Origin: Bacteroidales bacterium
GTDB taxonomy: Bacteria; Bacteroidota; Bacteroidia; Bacteroidales; Lentimicrobiaceae
Direction of reading: 5' to 3'
DNA length: 64,000 bases
Assembly (NCBI GenBank): GCA_016705005.1
Contig: JADIZB010000039.1
Span: 128,220 to 192,219, forward strand
Position 1 is the first letter of the stretch, and every line of letters begins with the position of its first letter. Position numbers and translations under genes: made by a program. This document shows positions 52,367 to 62,045 of this stretch, in pieces. Below the pieces are notes generated by a model. The model worked only from the letters and a program-made list of their open reading frames with translations. It ran no database searches and was not told the DNA's origin.

Positions 52367-53005
52367 TCAGTAATGAAAAATCTCACTTGCCGTATCAAAA
52401 TCAAGATAAAAATCGGCCAGGGGTTTCAGCGATTGCACCACCTGGTGTTCGCGCTCCAGCACCTGCATCCTGAATTCATCCATTTCTTCCTTGCCCGATC
52501 TTCGCTGCTCTTCCATCGTTTCGTGGTAAGTCATTTCAATGAAAACCTTCAGATTCGCATCTTCAATTTTCATAGAGTACAAACCTTCAATAATCAGAAT
52601 ATCAATACCCTTAAAATCAGTGGTAACATGGTCTATCTGTCCGGTAAAAAGGTCGACACAGGGAAATGTTGATTTTTCACCACTTCTGAAGTCAATGATG
52701 TTCCTGTAAATTACATGCCATTCGTATTCCTCAAAACCGACCGATTCAATACCATGTTTTTTACGCCATTCGGTGCGTTCAAGCGGAGCGATACGATAAT
52801 AGTTGTCCATATGAAGCAGTTTCACCCTCAGACCCTGCTTTTTCAGCAACCGGCCAAGCATATGGGCTACTTCACATTTCCCGGTTTCCACCTCACCTGA
52901 GATGGTAATGATGTACTTCCCCTTGCGCTCTTCCATTACTTTTTCAAGAATGGTCTGAGCCGCATTTTCGTGCTTTTTGTTCAGCAATAATATATCGTTG
53001 AGCAT
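52367..53005 (-). CDS. Uridine-kinase-like P-loop protein, copy B with altered Walker A
   Basis: A 212-residue paralogue of the gene at 51505-52140, alignable without gaps over most of its length (HMDNYYRIAPLERTEWRKKHG, DHVTTDFKG, VLEREHQVVQSL). Its P-loop reads GEVETGKCE, so the Ser/Thr after the Lys that contacts magnesium is a Cys, and the GS pair is changed. Catalysis is therefore doubtful, and it may be a regulatory or heteromeric partner of copy A. It lies 40 bases after the PGM-GH65 fusion gene on the same strand. Confidence 0.8.
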   Translation of the reverse strand: MLNDILLLNKKHENAAQTILEKVMEERKGKYIITISGEVETGKCEVAHMLGRLLKKQGLRVKLLHMDNYYRIAPLERTEWRKKHGIESVGFEEYEWHVIYRNIIDFRSGEKSTFPCVDLFTGQIDHVTTDFKGIDILIIEGLYSMKIEDANLKVFIEMTYHETMEEQRRSGKEEMDEFRMQVLEREHQVVQSLKPLADFYLDFDTASEIFHY

Positions 53006-53045
53006 AATCTTCTATTAAGATTTAGAGTGAATTGAGTACAATTAA

Positions 53046-56000
53046 TCAAAGTATTACTTTAAGTACATTGCTTTCTTCAAACCGGTGTGTTTTTCCATTG
53101 ACGGTGACACCTTCAGACGATGTCAGCTTACTTAAAGTTTCAAGTTGAATTACATCCTTTTCTACATTAAGGATGAACCGGTTACCTTTGAATGAAAAGC
53201 TGAATCTGAGCGATTTCCATGCATCCGGCAGGTTCGGGTTGATCCTGATCTGATCTCCCCTCAGGTTAAGTCCGGCATAGGCATAAATGGCGATCAGCAC
53301 CGTTCCGGCCATAACCCCCAGATGAATTCCTTCGGCCGTTGTACCACCCTGAATGTCGTTGTAATCGCTGCTCAGGGCATCCTGGTAAAGTTCCCAGCTC
53401 AGTTTCCTGTCGCCGATCATATTCGCCAGCAGGGCATGCACAACCCTGCTCAGGGTCGATCCATGCGAAGTCCGGGCAAGGTAATAGGCAAGATTGTCTT
53501 TCAGATATCCGTCCTTCATCCTGTATCCAAGTTCTTCAAGAATCGCACGCACTTCAGCATCGTCCAGGTTGTAGAAAGCCATCAGGGTATCGGCCTGCTT
53601 GGCCACTTTAAATTCGTCGGCCGATTTTCCTTCTGCCTTCAGAATGCGGTCGAGCCGGTAAATGTTACCGTATTTCTGACGATAATAATCCCAGTCAAGT
53701 TCTTTCAGACCAAAATAGCCATCGTATTGTGAAATGATGCCTTCCGGCGAAATTACAACATTCAGTTTCCTTGAAATATCCTTCCACCGGGCAAGTTCAT
53801 CATCGCCCAGGTCAAGTTTTGATCTCACAGCCCCAGCTTCATCCCCAATGAGTTCAAGCACCTTAAAGGCCTTGTCAATGGCCCAGACTACCATGATATT
53901 GGTGTATGCATTGTCGCGCAATCCGCCTTCGGTTGAACCATGGTATTGTTCATGGAATTCGTCGGGACCCATTACTTTCGAAATGCTGTAACGTCCGGTT
54001 TCAGGGTTAATTTCAGATTTTCCTGCCCAGAACCGGCAGATATCCAGGAACATTTCGGCACCGTATTTTTTAAGAAATCCGAGATCACCTGTGGTATGAT
54101 AATACTCCCAGACATCGTAGGCAATGGCCAGTGAAACATGCCGCTGAAGGGAGCTGTAATCGTCACCCCATTCCCCGTTAAGCGGGTTCAGGTGCACTAC
54201 CTGGGTTTCCTCCCTCCCATCGCTTCCGCTCTGCCATGGGAACATGGCACCTGTATAGCCGTATTCACGGGCGTACTCCCTGGCTTTTGGCAAGCGGTTG
54301 TAACGATACATCAGGGTTGCTTTCGCTGCTTCAGGAAGATGAATGTTGTAGAATGGCAGGATAAAAAGTTCATCCCAGAAAATATGCCCCCTGTATGCTT
54401 CACCATGCAATCCCCGGGCAGTAAAACTGGCATCTATGGTGGCATTGTGATGCGAAGCCGATACCATCAGATGGTACAGGTGAAGCCGGATCAGCTTCTG
54501 GTCCATACGGTTACCTTCAATCTGAACATCAATTTTGTCCCACAGTCCCTTCCAGACCTTGCTGCTTTCCTGAAGAAGTTTATCAAACCCATGGTTTGCA
54601 CGGGCCGCTTCCATCGCCTTCTCCAGCGGGTCGGCAACATCGTCGGGTTTCGAGGTATAAATGGCAACGACCTTTTCCAGTTTCAACGGGGTACCCAATT
54701 CAGCCTTTACATTGAAATGCATATAAGCTTTGGCCGGATCAACCATGGCAACTCCATTTATCTTAATTTCCCTGCCATCAGAGAACAGACGGTGGTTGGC
54801 TGCTTCAGCGATGGTAATTCCTGATTGGGTAGTATCAACCGATACCCAGATCATGTTATCTCTGCTTCCCTGCTGCCTGTGTTTCAGGTGCTGCTGGTTC
54901 AGTTGTTTGTAGCGCTCAACACCATCATTGATGATGGCTCCGTTGATACCGCTGCTCAGCGTGATTTCACCGCTGTAATTCAATGGTGTAATCTGATATT
55001 GCAGCGAAGCAAGGTGTGGATCAGCCATACTTGCCATTCTTTTAGAAACAATCTCTGTTTCACGGCCCTGCGCATCTCTGACAACAATATGACGACAGAA
55101 AACACCTGTCCTGAAGTCGAGGTGTTTTTTGAATTCAAGAAACTCCGTATGATTGAAATCGAACCATTCTCCACCGTCGATCCTGAAATTGACGGGCAGC
55201 CAGTTCGGTACATTGACAAAATCTTCATTTTCGACCATACGGTCACCTACCTTTGATGCAAGACGGTTATACAATCCGGCGATGTATGTTCCTGGATTGT
55301 TCACTGTATTGGAATCTGTTTCTTCCATGGCTCCGCGGGTTCCGAAATAACCATTTCCGACAGCAAGCAAGGCTTCGCGGGTGCGTTCTTTCTTTGGCTC
55401 GTAGGCATGGTAGGTAATTGACCACTGATCATCCTGCAATCCCTTACCAAACCATTCATTGATGCGTTCAATGCTGAATTCCTCAAGATCTTCCACCACA
55501 ACATCAGCACCATTAAGGAGCAGCTCATGTGAATTTTCTTCTCGTGCAATTCCGATGACAAGTCCGAAAGCGCCCTTTTGGCCTGCCTGAACACCGGAAA
55601 CAGCATCTTCCACGATAACGGAGCGATCATAGGAAACGCCCATATTATCGGCTGCCGTGGTAAAAATATCCGGTTCCGGTTTGCCTTTAAGCTTCAGCTC
55701 AGCTGAAACTACCCCATCGACGCGGGTTTCAAATAAATGCAGCAATCCGGCGGCTTCGAGCACCGGACCGCAGTTCTTGCTTGATGAAGCCACGCCAACC
55801 CTGATGTCCTGTGCTTTAAGTTCATGAATGAGTGAAACGGTACTTTCGTAAACTCCAACGCCATCCCTTTTCAGAATTTCATTAAACGCGAAATCCTTAC
55901 GATTTCCCAGCCCGCAGATTGTCTCCATCTCATGGGTATCAGACGGATTGCCGAAAGGAAGCTCAATGCCCCTGGACTTAAGAAAATCTTCCACCCCCTT

Positions 56001-56198
56001 ATACCGGGGTTTGCCATCCACAAAAGGAAGATAATCACCGGTATGCGTAAATTCCTGAAATGGTACACCTTGTTTTGCAGCCCTGTCTTTGAGAAAATCA
56101 TCAAACATTTTTTTCCAGGCAGTGCTGTGAACAAGGGCAGTCTTGGTAATTACCCCATCAAGGTCGAAAATGACGGCATCAAAGTGGTTTCTATGCAT
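53046..56198 (-). CDS. Beta-phosphoglucomutase fused to GH65 disaccharide phosphorylase
   Basis: A 1050-residue bifunctional protein. Residues 1 to about 265 form a HAD phosphatase-like beta-phosphoglucomutase with nucleophile and acid/base Asp in VIFDLDGVI (12 and 14), VGVASSSKN and VIVEDAVSGVQAG. Residues about 285-1050 form a GH65 phosphorylase with the acid Glu in MGPDEFHEQYHG (about 745), RDNAYTN, KQADTLMAF and phosphate-site HGSTLS. The phosphorylase would split maltose, or trehalose or kojibiose, to beta-glucose 1-phosphate, and the mutase would convert this to glucose 6-phosphate. MalQ and the MFS importer favour maltose. Start 56198 is chosen: a -7 box lies just upstream, and the longer ORF reads into repeats. 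Confidence 0.94.
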   Translation of the reverse strand: MHRNHFDAVIFDLDGVITKTALVHSTAWKKMFDDFLKDRAAKQGVPFQEFTHTGDYLPFVDGKPRYKGVEDFLKSRGIELPFGNPSDTHEMETICGLGNRKDFAFNEILKRDGVGVYESTVSLIHELKAQDIRVGVASSSKNCGPVLEAAGLLHLFETRVDGVVSAELKLKGKPEPDIFTTAADNMGVSYDRSVIVEDAVSGVQAGQKGAFGLVIGIAREENSHELLLNGADVVVEDLEEFSIERINEWFGKGLQDDQWSITYHAYEPKKERTREALLAVGNGYFGTRGAMEETDSNTVNNPGTYIAGLYNRLASKVGDRMVENEDFVNVPNWLPVNFRIDGGEWFDFNHTEFLEFKKHLDFRTGVFCRHIVVRDAQGRETEIVSKRMASMADPHLASLQYQITPLNYSGEITLSSGINGAIINDGVERYKQLNQQHLKHRQQGSRDNMIWVSVDTTQSGITIAEAANHRLFSDGREIKINGVAMVDPAKAYMHFNVKAELGTPLKLEKVVAIYTSKPDDVADPLEKAMEAARANHGFDKLLQESSKVWKGLWDKIDVQIEGNRMDQKLIRLHLYHLMVSASHHNATIDASFTARGLHGEAYRGHIFWDELFILPFYNIHLPEAAKATLMYRYNRLPKAREYAREYGYTGAMFPWQSGSDGREETQVVHLNPLNGEWGDDYSSLQRHVSLAIAYDVWEYYHTTGDLGFLKKYGAEMFLDICRFWAGKSEINPETGRYSISKVMGPDEFHEQYHGSTEGGLRDNAYTNIMVVWAIDKAFKVLELIGDEAGAVRSKLDLGDDELARWKDISRKLNVVISPEGIISQYDGYFGLKELDWDYYRQKYGNIYRLDRILKAEGKSADEFKVAKQADTLMAFYNLDDAEVRAILEELGYRMKDGYLKDNLAYYLARTSHGSTLSRVVHALLANMIGDRKLSWELYQDALSSDYNDIQGGTTAEGIHLGVMAGTVLIAIYAYAGLNLRGDQIRINPNLPDAWKSLRFSFSFKGNRFILNVEKDVIQLETLSKLTSSEGVTVNGKTHRFEESNVLKVIL

Positions 56199-56243
56199 AA
56201 GTATCTGATTATGTGTATTTTCTATATTTTCAATTAGGCAAAG

Positions 56244-56251
56244 CAAAGATA
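56244..56251 (-). promoter_or_regulatory. -7 promoter box of the PGM-GH65 gene
   Basis: CAAAGATA complements TATCTTTG, an exact TAnnTTTG match, about 46 bases before the chosen start at 56198. It lies within the longer in-frame ORF that extends to 56411. Confidence 0.6.
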
Positions 56252-56335
56252 AGGAATAACTGACATCGTAGCGACGGGCCTGGTAAAAATATGTTGTGAG
56301 GCTTTCAATAAACAATTTCGGATTTCGGGCACTTG

Positions 56336-56403
56336 CCCCGCCAAGGACGGTGGGATTGAGGATTTCGGATTTGGGATTGCGGATTGCGGATTTTAGATTG
56401 CGG
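56336..56403. repeat. GC-rich hairpin followed by GATT-type tandem repeats
   Basis: CCCCGCC at 56336 and an imperfect GGTGGG partner are followed (56358-56403) by repeats of GGATTTCG/GGATTGCG. They are like the intergenic repeats at 52.2-52.4 kb but with a different unit. Confidence 0.7.
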
Positions 56404-56511
56404 ACCAGCATGATGGTTTAACCGCAGAATGATGGCTGGCAGGTTTGCAAAGTCATGATTGTATCGACTCTGATTGAGGATACTAAGAAATAATGCCTGA
56501 TGAATATCGGT

Positions 56512-57039
56512 TCACTGTTTTTTGTTCACAACGACAGATAAACTGCCATTGCCTTCTCCACCCATAAAGGCAACTGAGAAATTACCCTTTTCAGCGGTTA
56601 CAGTGCCACCTTTCTCCCCAATTGTAATTATCTGGGATTCAAAGCCTCTTGCCTTTAGTTCTTTGTGATATGCGGAAGCAGCATCCTCAGGCAATTCCTT
56701 TAAAACAATGGTCCAGCTTTGGGTCTCCACCAGATTTTGAAATGTGCAACCTTCAATTCTTCCCTTCTTAAACTCAGGAACGTCATCAGGTATTTCCTTG
56801 GGCCAGCTTTTTATGGTCCCATCAAACCGGATGGTACCTTCACCGGTAGTTATCTCAGCTGTCTGCTTTTCCAAATCCAAATCAACCGGTTCACCCGATT
56901 GCTGCTCCAGGGCTTTTTCAATCGCTTTTTCAGAAGCCTTTTCTGCTCCTGACCGGCAGGAAACAAGGATTAAACATGATACCAGAAACACCGGAAAAAT
57001 GACCACTTGACAGATTCTTGATGGAATTCTCATAACCAT
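56512..57039 (-). CDS. Putative lipoprotein of unknown function
   Basis: A 175-residue protein with a lipoprotein signal peptide and lipobox LVSC (Cys at about 27). A Glu/Lys/Ala-rich segment (AEKASEKAIEKALEQQ) follows and then a compact C-terminal region of about 100 residues. No family is recognised. The start at 57039 (or 57033) gives a correct signal peptide; an ORF to 57132 would add an unlikely extra membrane segment. No operon partner is seen. Confidence 0.75.
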   Translation of the reverse strand: MVMRIPSRICQVVIFPVFLVSCLILVSCRSGAEKASEKAIEKALEQQSGEPVDLDLEKQTAEITTGEGTIRFDGTIKSWPKEIPDDVPEFKKGRIEGCTFQNLVETQSWTIVLKELPEDAASAYHKELKARGFESQIITIGEKGGTVTAEKGNFSVAFMGGEGNGSLSVVVNKKQ

Positions 57040-57459
57040 AATGTTAATATGAATATTTTCAAAATCAAATATAAGTAGTATTACACTGATAATCAAGCCT
57101 GCCTTAAGATTTAATAATGGTATGTTATTCAATTGTTCTCCTTAGTGAATAAATGCGATGAATTAAAATAAAATCAAATAGTTATCGTTTATAAAAATTG
57201 ATATTCAGATGGTTGAAAATAGTATTTATAATTGAGCTGTACCGAATGGAGAATTATATACTTTAAAAAGGACCTGGTGTGAAATAACTGATATAGTTTA
57301 ATTGCAATATATTTCAATAGCAATTATATTTTCTTTTGTTTGAAAACAAGGTATTACGGAACGTTATTTGACAGAATCGGGCATCTTTATCCAGGGAAAT
57401 AATTGAAATAATATACTCTCTAATTCAAATCAATCAGGTACTCATTTAAATCAACGATC
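57040..57459. other. Gene-free AT-rich intergenic region
   Basis: About 420 bases separate the divergent lipoprotein and outer-membrane genes. I see no ORF with support, no RNA, and only weak promoter-like sequence. Confidence 0.5.
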
Positions 57460-58962
57460 ATGAAAAACTTCTCCCGGAATGCTTGTCTAGTGGCTATGAT
57501 GGCATTAATTTCAGCATCAGCCGCAAATGCCCAGACATCTACCTTCAGTTTATCTGATTACAAAAACCCGAGCTATCTTTATCAGACGCTTGATCTGAAT
57601 TTCGGACTTGATAACGGATTGGCTATACGCAAGAATTCTACTGGTATTGATAGGACAAATAACAATTTCTCATTTGGTTTTAATGCCGGAGGAGATTATC
57701 TGAGAAATTCAAATTCAGAAAAAAAACAGGGTGATTTGAGGATTTCTTTGAATTCAGGTATCAGTTCATCCTCCTCCGGATACAAATATAAACCCCTTAC
57801 TGATGACTCTAAAACAAAAAATTTCAGATATTCAGAGCGGCTTTCAATTGATATGTCGGAGAGGTTTTACAATAAGAAAAAACAGTTTTTCGGGATTGAT
57901 GCTGTGCTGAATAGTTCTTTAAGTGGAGAACATCAGAATAATACAACTACAGCCGACACATTCAACTATTCAACCAAATTAAATCAAACAGACTTCAGAA
58001 GCCATGCTGCAATATCGTTTTTTGTAGGAATGGGACGAATAGAGCAAGTACAGGATGCCTGGCTTGCTGTTTACCTGCTTGAAGATCTGCAAAAGCTAAA
58101 CAAAAGCAAACGAATTGCCACGAATGAAGAAGTGATTGAACTTGCCCGTCTTATTACTTCTCTCAAATACAAACGGTTCTTCGACAACCGTTTGAGAAAA
58201 ATTGCCGAAATCACTGCCATTGATTCCTTCATGCAAAAGAAAAACATTGCAGCTACCCCTGATGCCACGTACTTTACTTCGCTGAACGATAACTGGAATT
58301 TTGCCAACAATCCGGTAAGAAGCAATGGATACAGACTTTTTACCGGAATAGAAGCAGATCTTTTGTATAACAATGTCAAATACAAACATGAAACTTTAAA
58401 ACCTGAGAACATCAACAGAGAAACAACAAATAATGAAACAATCCCGGGTCTGTTTTTTATTGCAGGAATAAATCATGAAAAACCGCTGACCCTGAAATGG
58501 CAGCAATCAGCAAATGTGAAAGGAGGTTTTGGAATGAGACAGGATAAGTTCACCAAAGATGAATTTGAAACTGCCATTATTGATACTGTAACGAAATCCT
58601 ACATGGAGACGGTTCCTTCAATCAATTTTTCCGCAAATTATGGTTACGGATATTATCCCAATTCAAGAACCTGGCTCGAACTTGATTGGTCATTGGATGC
58701 CGGATGGGATAAGAGAATGGCAGGCACTACGAGGCAAGACAAAGAAAACCAGCAAAACGACCTGTATGTTTTTACAGGTCCCCGTTTGAGAGCGTATTAT
58801 TATCTTTCAGAAAGAATCAGGCTGACTTTATTTTTAAATGGTGAATTCCAGTTTGAAAATACGCAATACACAGCCGAAGATATAACTGATGAGAATTCGA
58901 AAGAAAAAACTTCAGGATGGAACCATTCATTGCAAGCTTCACTTACTTATAGTCTGTTTTAA
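57460..58962 (+). CDS. Predicted outer-membrane beta-barrel protein
   Basis: A 500-residue exported protein with a signal peptide cut after SAANA. The mature part has many alternating strands rich in Gly, Asn and aromatic residues, such as NNFSFGFNAGGDYLRN and ANYGYGYYPNSRTWLELDWS, and ends with Phe (TYSLF), as barrel proteins do. An Arg/Lys-rich helical insert (about residues 205-255) interrupts the strands. No family name can be given. A terminator follows 86 bases later. Confidence 0.78.
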   Translation: MKNFSRNACLVAMMALISASAANAQTSTFSLSDYKNPSYLYQTLDLNFGLDNGLAIRKNSTGIDRTNNNFSFGFNAGGDYLRNSNSEKKQGDLRISLNSGISSSSSGYKYKPLTDDSKTKNFRYSERLSIDMSERFYNKKKQFFGIDAVLNSSLSGEHQNNTTTADTFNYSTKLNQTDFRSHAAISFFVGMGRIEQVQDAWLAVYLLEDLQKLNKSKRIATNEEVIELARLITSLKYKRFFDNRLRKIAEITAIDSFMQKKNIAATPDATYFTSLNDNWNFANNPVRSNGYRLFTGIEADLLYNNVKYKHETLKPENINRETTNNETIPGLFFIAGINHEKPLTLKWQQSANVKGGFGMRQDKFTKDEFETAIIDTVTKSYMETVPSINFSANYGYGYYPNSRTWLELDWSLDAGWDKRMAGTTRQDKENQQNDLYVFTGPRLRAYYYLSERIRLTLFLNGEFQFENTQYTAEDITDENSKEKTSGWNHSLQASLTYSLF

Positions 58963-59048
58963 ACAAACCTAATCTTCCCTGAAGTTCGATATAATCGATA
59001 AATACTTAAATGTAGCACAACCATTAAAAATTGAATCCTGTTTATAAA

Positions 59049-59080
59049 AAAAGCGTGCCGTATCTCCCGGCACGCTTTTA
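59049..59080. terminator. Bidirectional terminator between the barrel and FAS1 genes
   Basis: A 12-bp stem (59049-59060 with 59068-59079), flanked by runs of A and T, lies between two converging genes. Confidence 0.88.
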
Positions 59081-59190
59081 AAATTTCATTCGTTAATACT
59101 TTTGATTTTATCGGTCGGTTGTAGCTCTATGTTTGCTACTTTCACCTGTGTTAGTGCTTTATTCGCAAACATGTTTGTTTTATACAGAAA

Positions 59191-60120
59191 TTAAGGTAGG
59201 AGCACTGCATCAATGGCATGAATCACGCCATTCGCCCCCTGAACATCAGTAGCTATCACATTGGAATTTCCGTTTAGCTTAACACCCATGGAATTGGCAA
59301 CTATGCTGATGTTACTTCCTTCGTTGAGTGTCGGAACCATGCCTGAAGAAACCTGGGATGCCACAACATTTCCGGAAACAACATGATACAAAAGAATCGG
59401 TGTCAGCTGGGCAGCAGTAAGATCATCGATGCCACTCACTCCAAGAGCAGCAAAAAGTTCAGCAAATGCAGCATTGGTTGGTGCGAAAACTGTAAAAGGA
59501 CCCGGAGCGCTCAAAGCATCAACCAGTCCGGCTTTTACAACAGCCTGAACCAGTATACTGAAATCCGGATTGTTAATGGCATGACTTACAACGCTGGCAG
59601 GAAGAATCACTTTATCTATGGCATGAATGGTGCCATTGGATGCTATAACATCTGTGGTAACAACTTTACTGCCATCTACCATTACGTTGCTACCCTTCTG
59701 GATAAATAACTTCACTTTGTTCCCGTTTGGACCATAATTGTTCAATGTTTCAACATAACCGGTAGCAATATCCATTGCTTTTACATTACCGGAGATTACA
59801 TGATTAAGCAGAATAGGCTTAAGGGTTTCAGCACTCAGTTCGCTGATCCCTGAAACTCCCAATTGAGCAAAAAGTGAGTTAAATGCAGCATTGGTTGGTG
59901 CGAATACGGTAAAAGGACCTGTTCCTTCCAGGGCAGAAACAAGGTCTGCTTTGGCCAGTGCTTCAACAAGTATTGAAAAATCCGGGTTGGATGAAGCAAC
60001 CTGAGCAATGTTTTTACTTTCCGCCTGCTTATCATCCTCATCTTTTGAACAGGATACAAATACAGTTAAGGCTGCTATGGCAAAAATTGCCAGTCTGAAT
60101 TTAAAAAAATTAGTTTTCAT
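59191..60120 (-). CDS. Lipoprotein with two fasciclin (FAS1) domains
   Basis: A 309-residue surface or periplasmic lipoprotein. The signal peptide ends in lipobox FVSC (Cys about 24). Two FAS1 domains follow, at about 40-175 and 178-309. Each has the core GPFTVFAPTNAAF, a LLNHVISGNV or LLYHVVSGNV H-box and a closing GTIHAIDKVILP or GVIHAIDAVLLP. The two repeats are close to each other, indicating internal duplication. FAS1 domains mediate adhesion to proteins or polysaccharides. No partner gene is adjacent. Confidence 0.94.
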   Translation of the reverse strand: MKTNFFKFRLAIFAIAALTVFVSCSKDEDDKQAESKNIAQVASSNPDFSILVEALAKADLVSALEGTGPFTVFAPTNAAFNSLFAQLGVSGISELSAETLKPILLNHVISGNVKAMDIATGYVETLNNYGPNGNKVKLFIQKGSNVMVDGSKVVTTDVIASNGTIHAIDKVILPASVVSHAINNPDFSILVQAVVKAGLVDALSAPGPFTVFAPTNAAFAELFAALGVSGIDDLTAAQLTPILLYHVVSGNVVASQVSSGMVPTLNEGSNISIVANSMGVKLNGNSNVIATDVQGANGVIHAIDAVLLP

Positions 60121-60568
60121 AATAGTTTTGTTTAAGGTTTAGTTTTATTTATTAAACACAATAGATAAACCTCAAACCTGAAATAATGTTTAATCTTTTT
60201 CACTATTTTTTAAACATAAATACGGAAAAATTAAAATTAAAGTTTTAATACTCTGATTATATGTAGTTTATACTTTCCCATTATATGAAGTTTAACTGTT
60301 TATCTGCTTTAAACAAGTTGGCTGCTACTTCTTACTGAAGCAATTTCGGCTGAAGTTTAAACTCATTTCACCTCAGAGATCATATTAAATCACTGTTGTC
60401 CATTAAAATTATGAGAATACCTTCTAAAGTCCCGCGGCCCGCCCCCCCTTAACCGGACAGTGGTGATTCAATAATAAATCCGTAATAAAACAATGGTCAT
60501 TCCCTGAATCGCTTTTCTCCAGAGAATCAGGCACTCCCCTTCCTGGTTTCATGATCGCCGAGCGATCA
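60121..60568. other. Gene-free region and sequence-quality break
   Basis: No gene is recognised. The first 300 bases are ordinary AT-rich DNA. At about 60430-60455 an unusual run, CCCGCGGCCCGCCCCCCC, marks the point after which reading frames become broken. Confidence 0.55.
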
Positions 60569-61801
60569 TCATAAGTCAGCATAATTCCATAACCAGTTAA
60601 TAAAAAATAAGCATACGGTTTTTACTCCAACAATCAACATCAGGTGAACAAACATCCCCACCAGCCAGGCAAAAACTGCCCTGAAAGCGGAGAAATGGAA
60701 GGTCAACCACAGCTTTGTTACGGCCGAATGGTTGCCCATTGAACCTTTGTGTAATACCTGAATGGTTTCATACACTCAGACTTCAGTTGGCGTTTCCAGG
60801 TTACCGGCTCAGTGCTACGGCCTGCAGATTACTACCTGTGCTACCTGCGGATGGCCATTTTGGTAAGTGCGCAGACTCAAAGGAGCAATATCACCAATGG
60901 CAAAAACCGAATCAAGACCCTTTACCGGGTTGAATTCATCCAACAAGCAGGCGGTTTCCACGACCGGTAATTTGCTTCAGGTATCCTCGGGCAGATCTCC
61001 CTAGTCCCCGGCAGCTAGATCAGTGTATGGGCTTTCAGGTATGCTACTCTGTTGCTGCAATAATACCTCATCATTTTTATATCCTGTGACCTGAATGCCG
61101 GTAAGAATAATGACCCCAAGTTTTCAAGAATCCTGGTTTGCTTTATCAGACCGAAGAATCGAGCATACTTGCGCCAGTAATTTGGTAGACGCCTCAACAA
61201 GATAAATTTTCATTTCTCTCCTGAAGTTCGGCTCAGGATAATCGCTTGGCAATACATAAATTGCGCATCTCAGCCAGAGACTCGGCCAGCTCAACACCAG
61301 TAGGGCCACCACCAACAATGGGCTGTAATAAGCAATGATTCTGTTTCCTCCAGAATCGTCAGCTCGTTAACGAAGGCTTCATGTAGTTTTTAAGTATGGT
61401 ATTGCGGAGATTCAATGCCTCACCCTACATTGTCTTTCACTTAGGTAAAGCTGCTCGGCAATCATGATTCATACCTGAAAGAAATTGGTATTCGCCCCGG
61501 TTACAATCACGAGGTAATCATATTTCACATCACCCAGGGTTGTTTGTACCAGGTTATCATCAGTGTTAACATTGCTGATAACTTCTGAAAGCCTGATGTG
61601 CGAGTCCGGTCTGCTGCTGGAAATTTTTCCTCAGTGGGAATGAAATGGCGCTGGGTTCAAGTCCGACGGTAGCAACCTGAAATAAAGAGGCTGAAACTGG
61701 TAGAGAGTGGTCCGATCAGTAACCACCCGGTAACTTTGCCCCGGAGAGACCTGACAAGCTTGAGACCGGCGAAAGCTACCAATGACAACAATGACGCTCA
61801 T
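60569..61801 (-). pseudogene. ndh: Type II NADH dehydrogenase, many frameshifts
   Basis: Parts of a two-Rossmann-domain NADH:quinone oxidoreductase can be read in order on the minus strand, but in changing frames. Near 61780 a FAD-site FAGLKLVRSLRGKVTG is seen. Near 61530 comes TLGDVKYDYLVIVTGANTN; at about 61270-61320 the NADH motif VGGGPTGVELAESLAEM; near 61200 REMKIYLVEAS; and at 60575-60690 the hydrophobic C-terminus (AWLVGMFVHLMLIVGVK, FFINWLWNY). No frame stays open for more than about 70 codons. The order and spacing are normal, so the gene is real but broken by indels. Confidence 0.85.
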
Positions 61802-62013
61802 ACGGTGTTTCAGGAATATTTAATAGCATACAATTCTTATTACAGGCATTTACAACAAACAATACACAATTTTTGCCTGTAAAACTATCAAAAAAGCACA
61901 ATTTATTATTCATTCAATTACAATCGCGGATTCAATGATGATAAACCCGCATTCAAAATTGCTGAACTGTATCAGGAATCTGGGTTGACGGATAAAGCAA
62001 TACCGTTCTTTAG

Positions 62014-62021
62014 TACTTTTG
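62014..62021 (+). promoter_or_regulatory. -7 promoter box of the CotH-like gene
   Basis: TACTTTTG matches TAnnTTTG exactly and lies upstream of the broken CotH frame. No good -33 element is seen, and the local sequence is unreliable. Confidence 0.4.
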
Positions 62022-62045
62022 TCATAACTATTAGAGTATCCACGG

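Noticed and set aside
54138..54824. 228-codon plus-strand ORF opposite the GH65 region
   Set aside because: Antisense shadow of the conserved GH65 catalytic domain, which explains the open frame.
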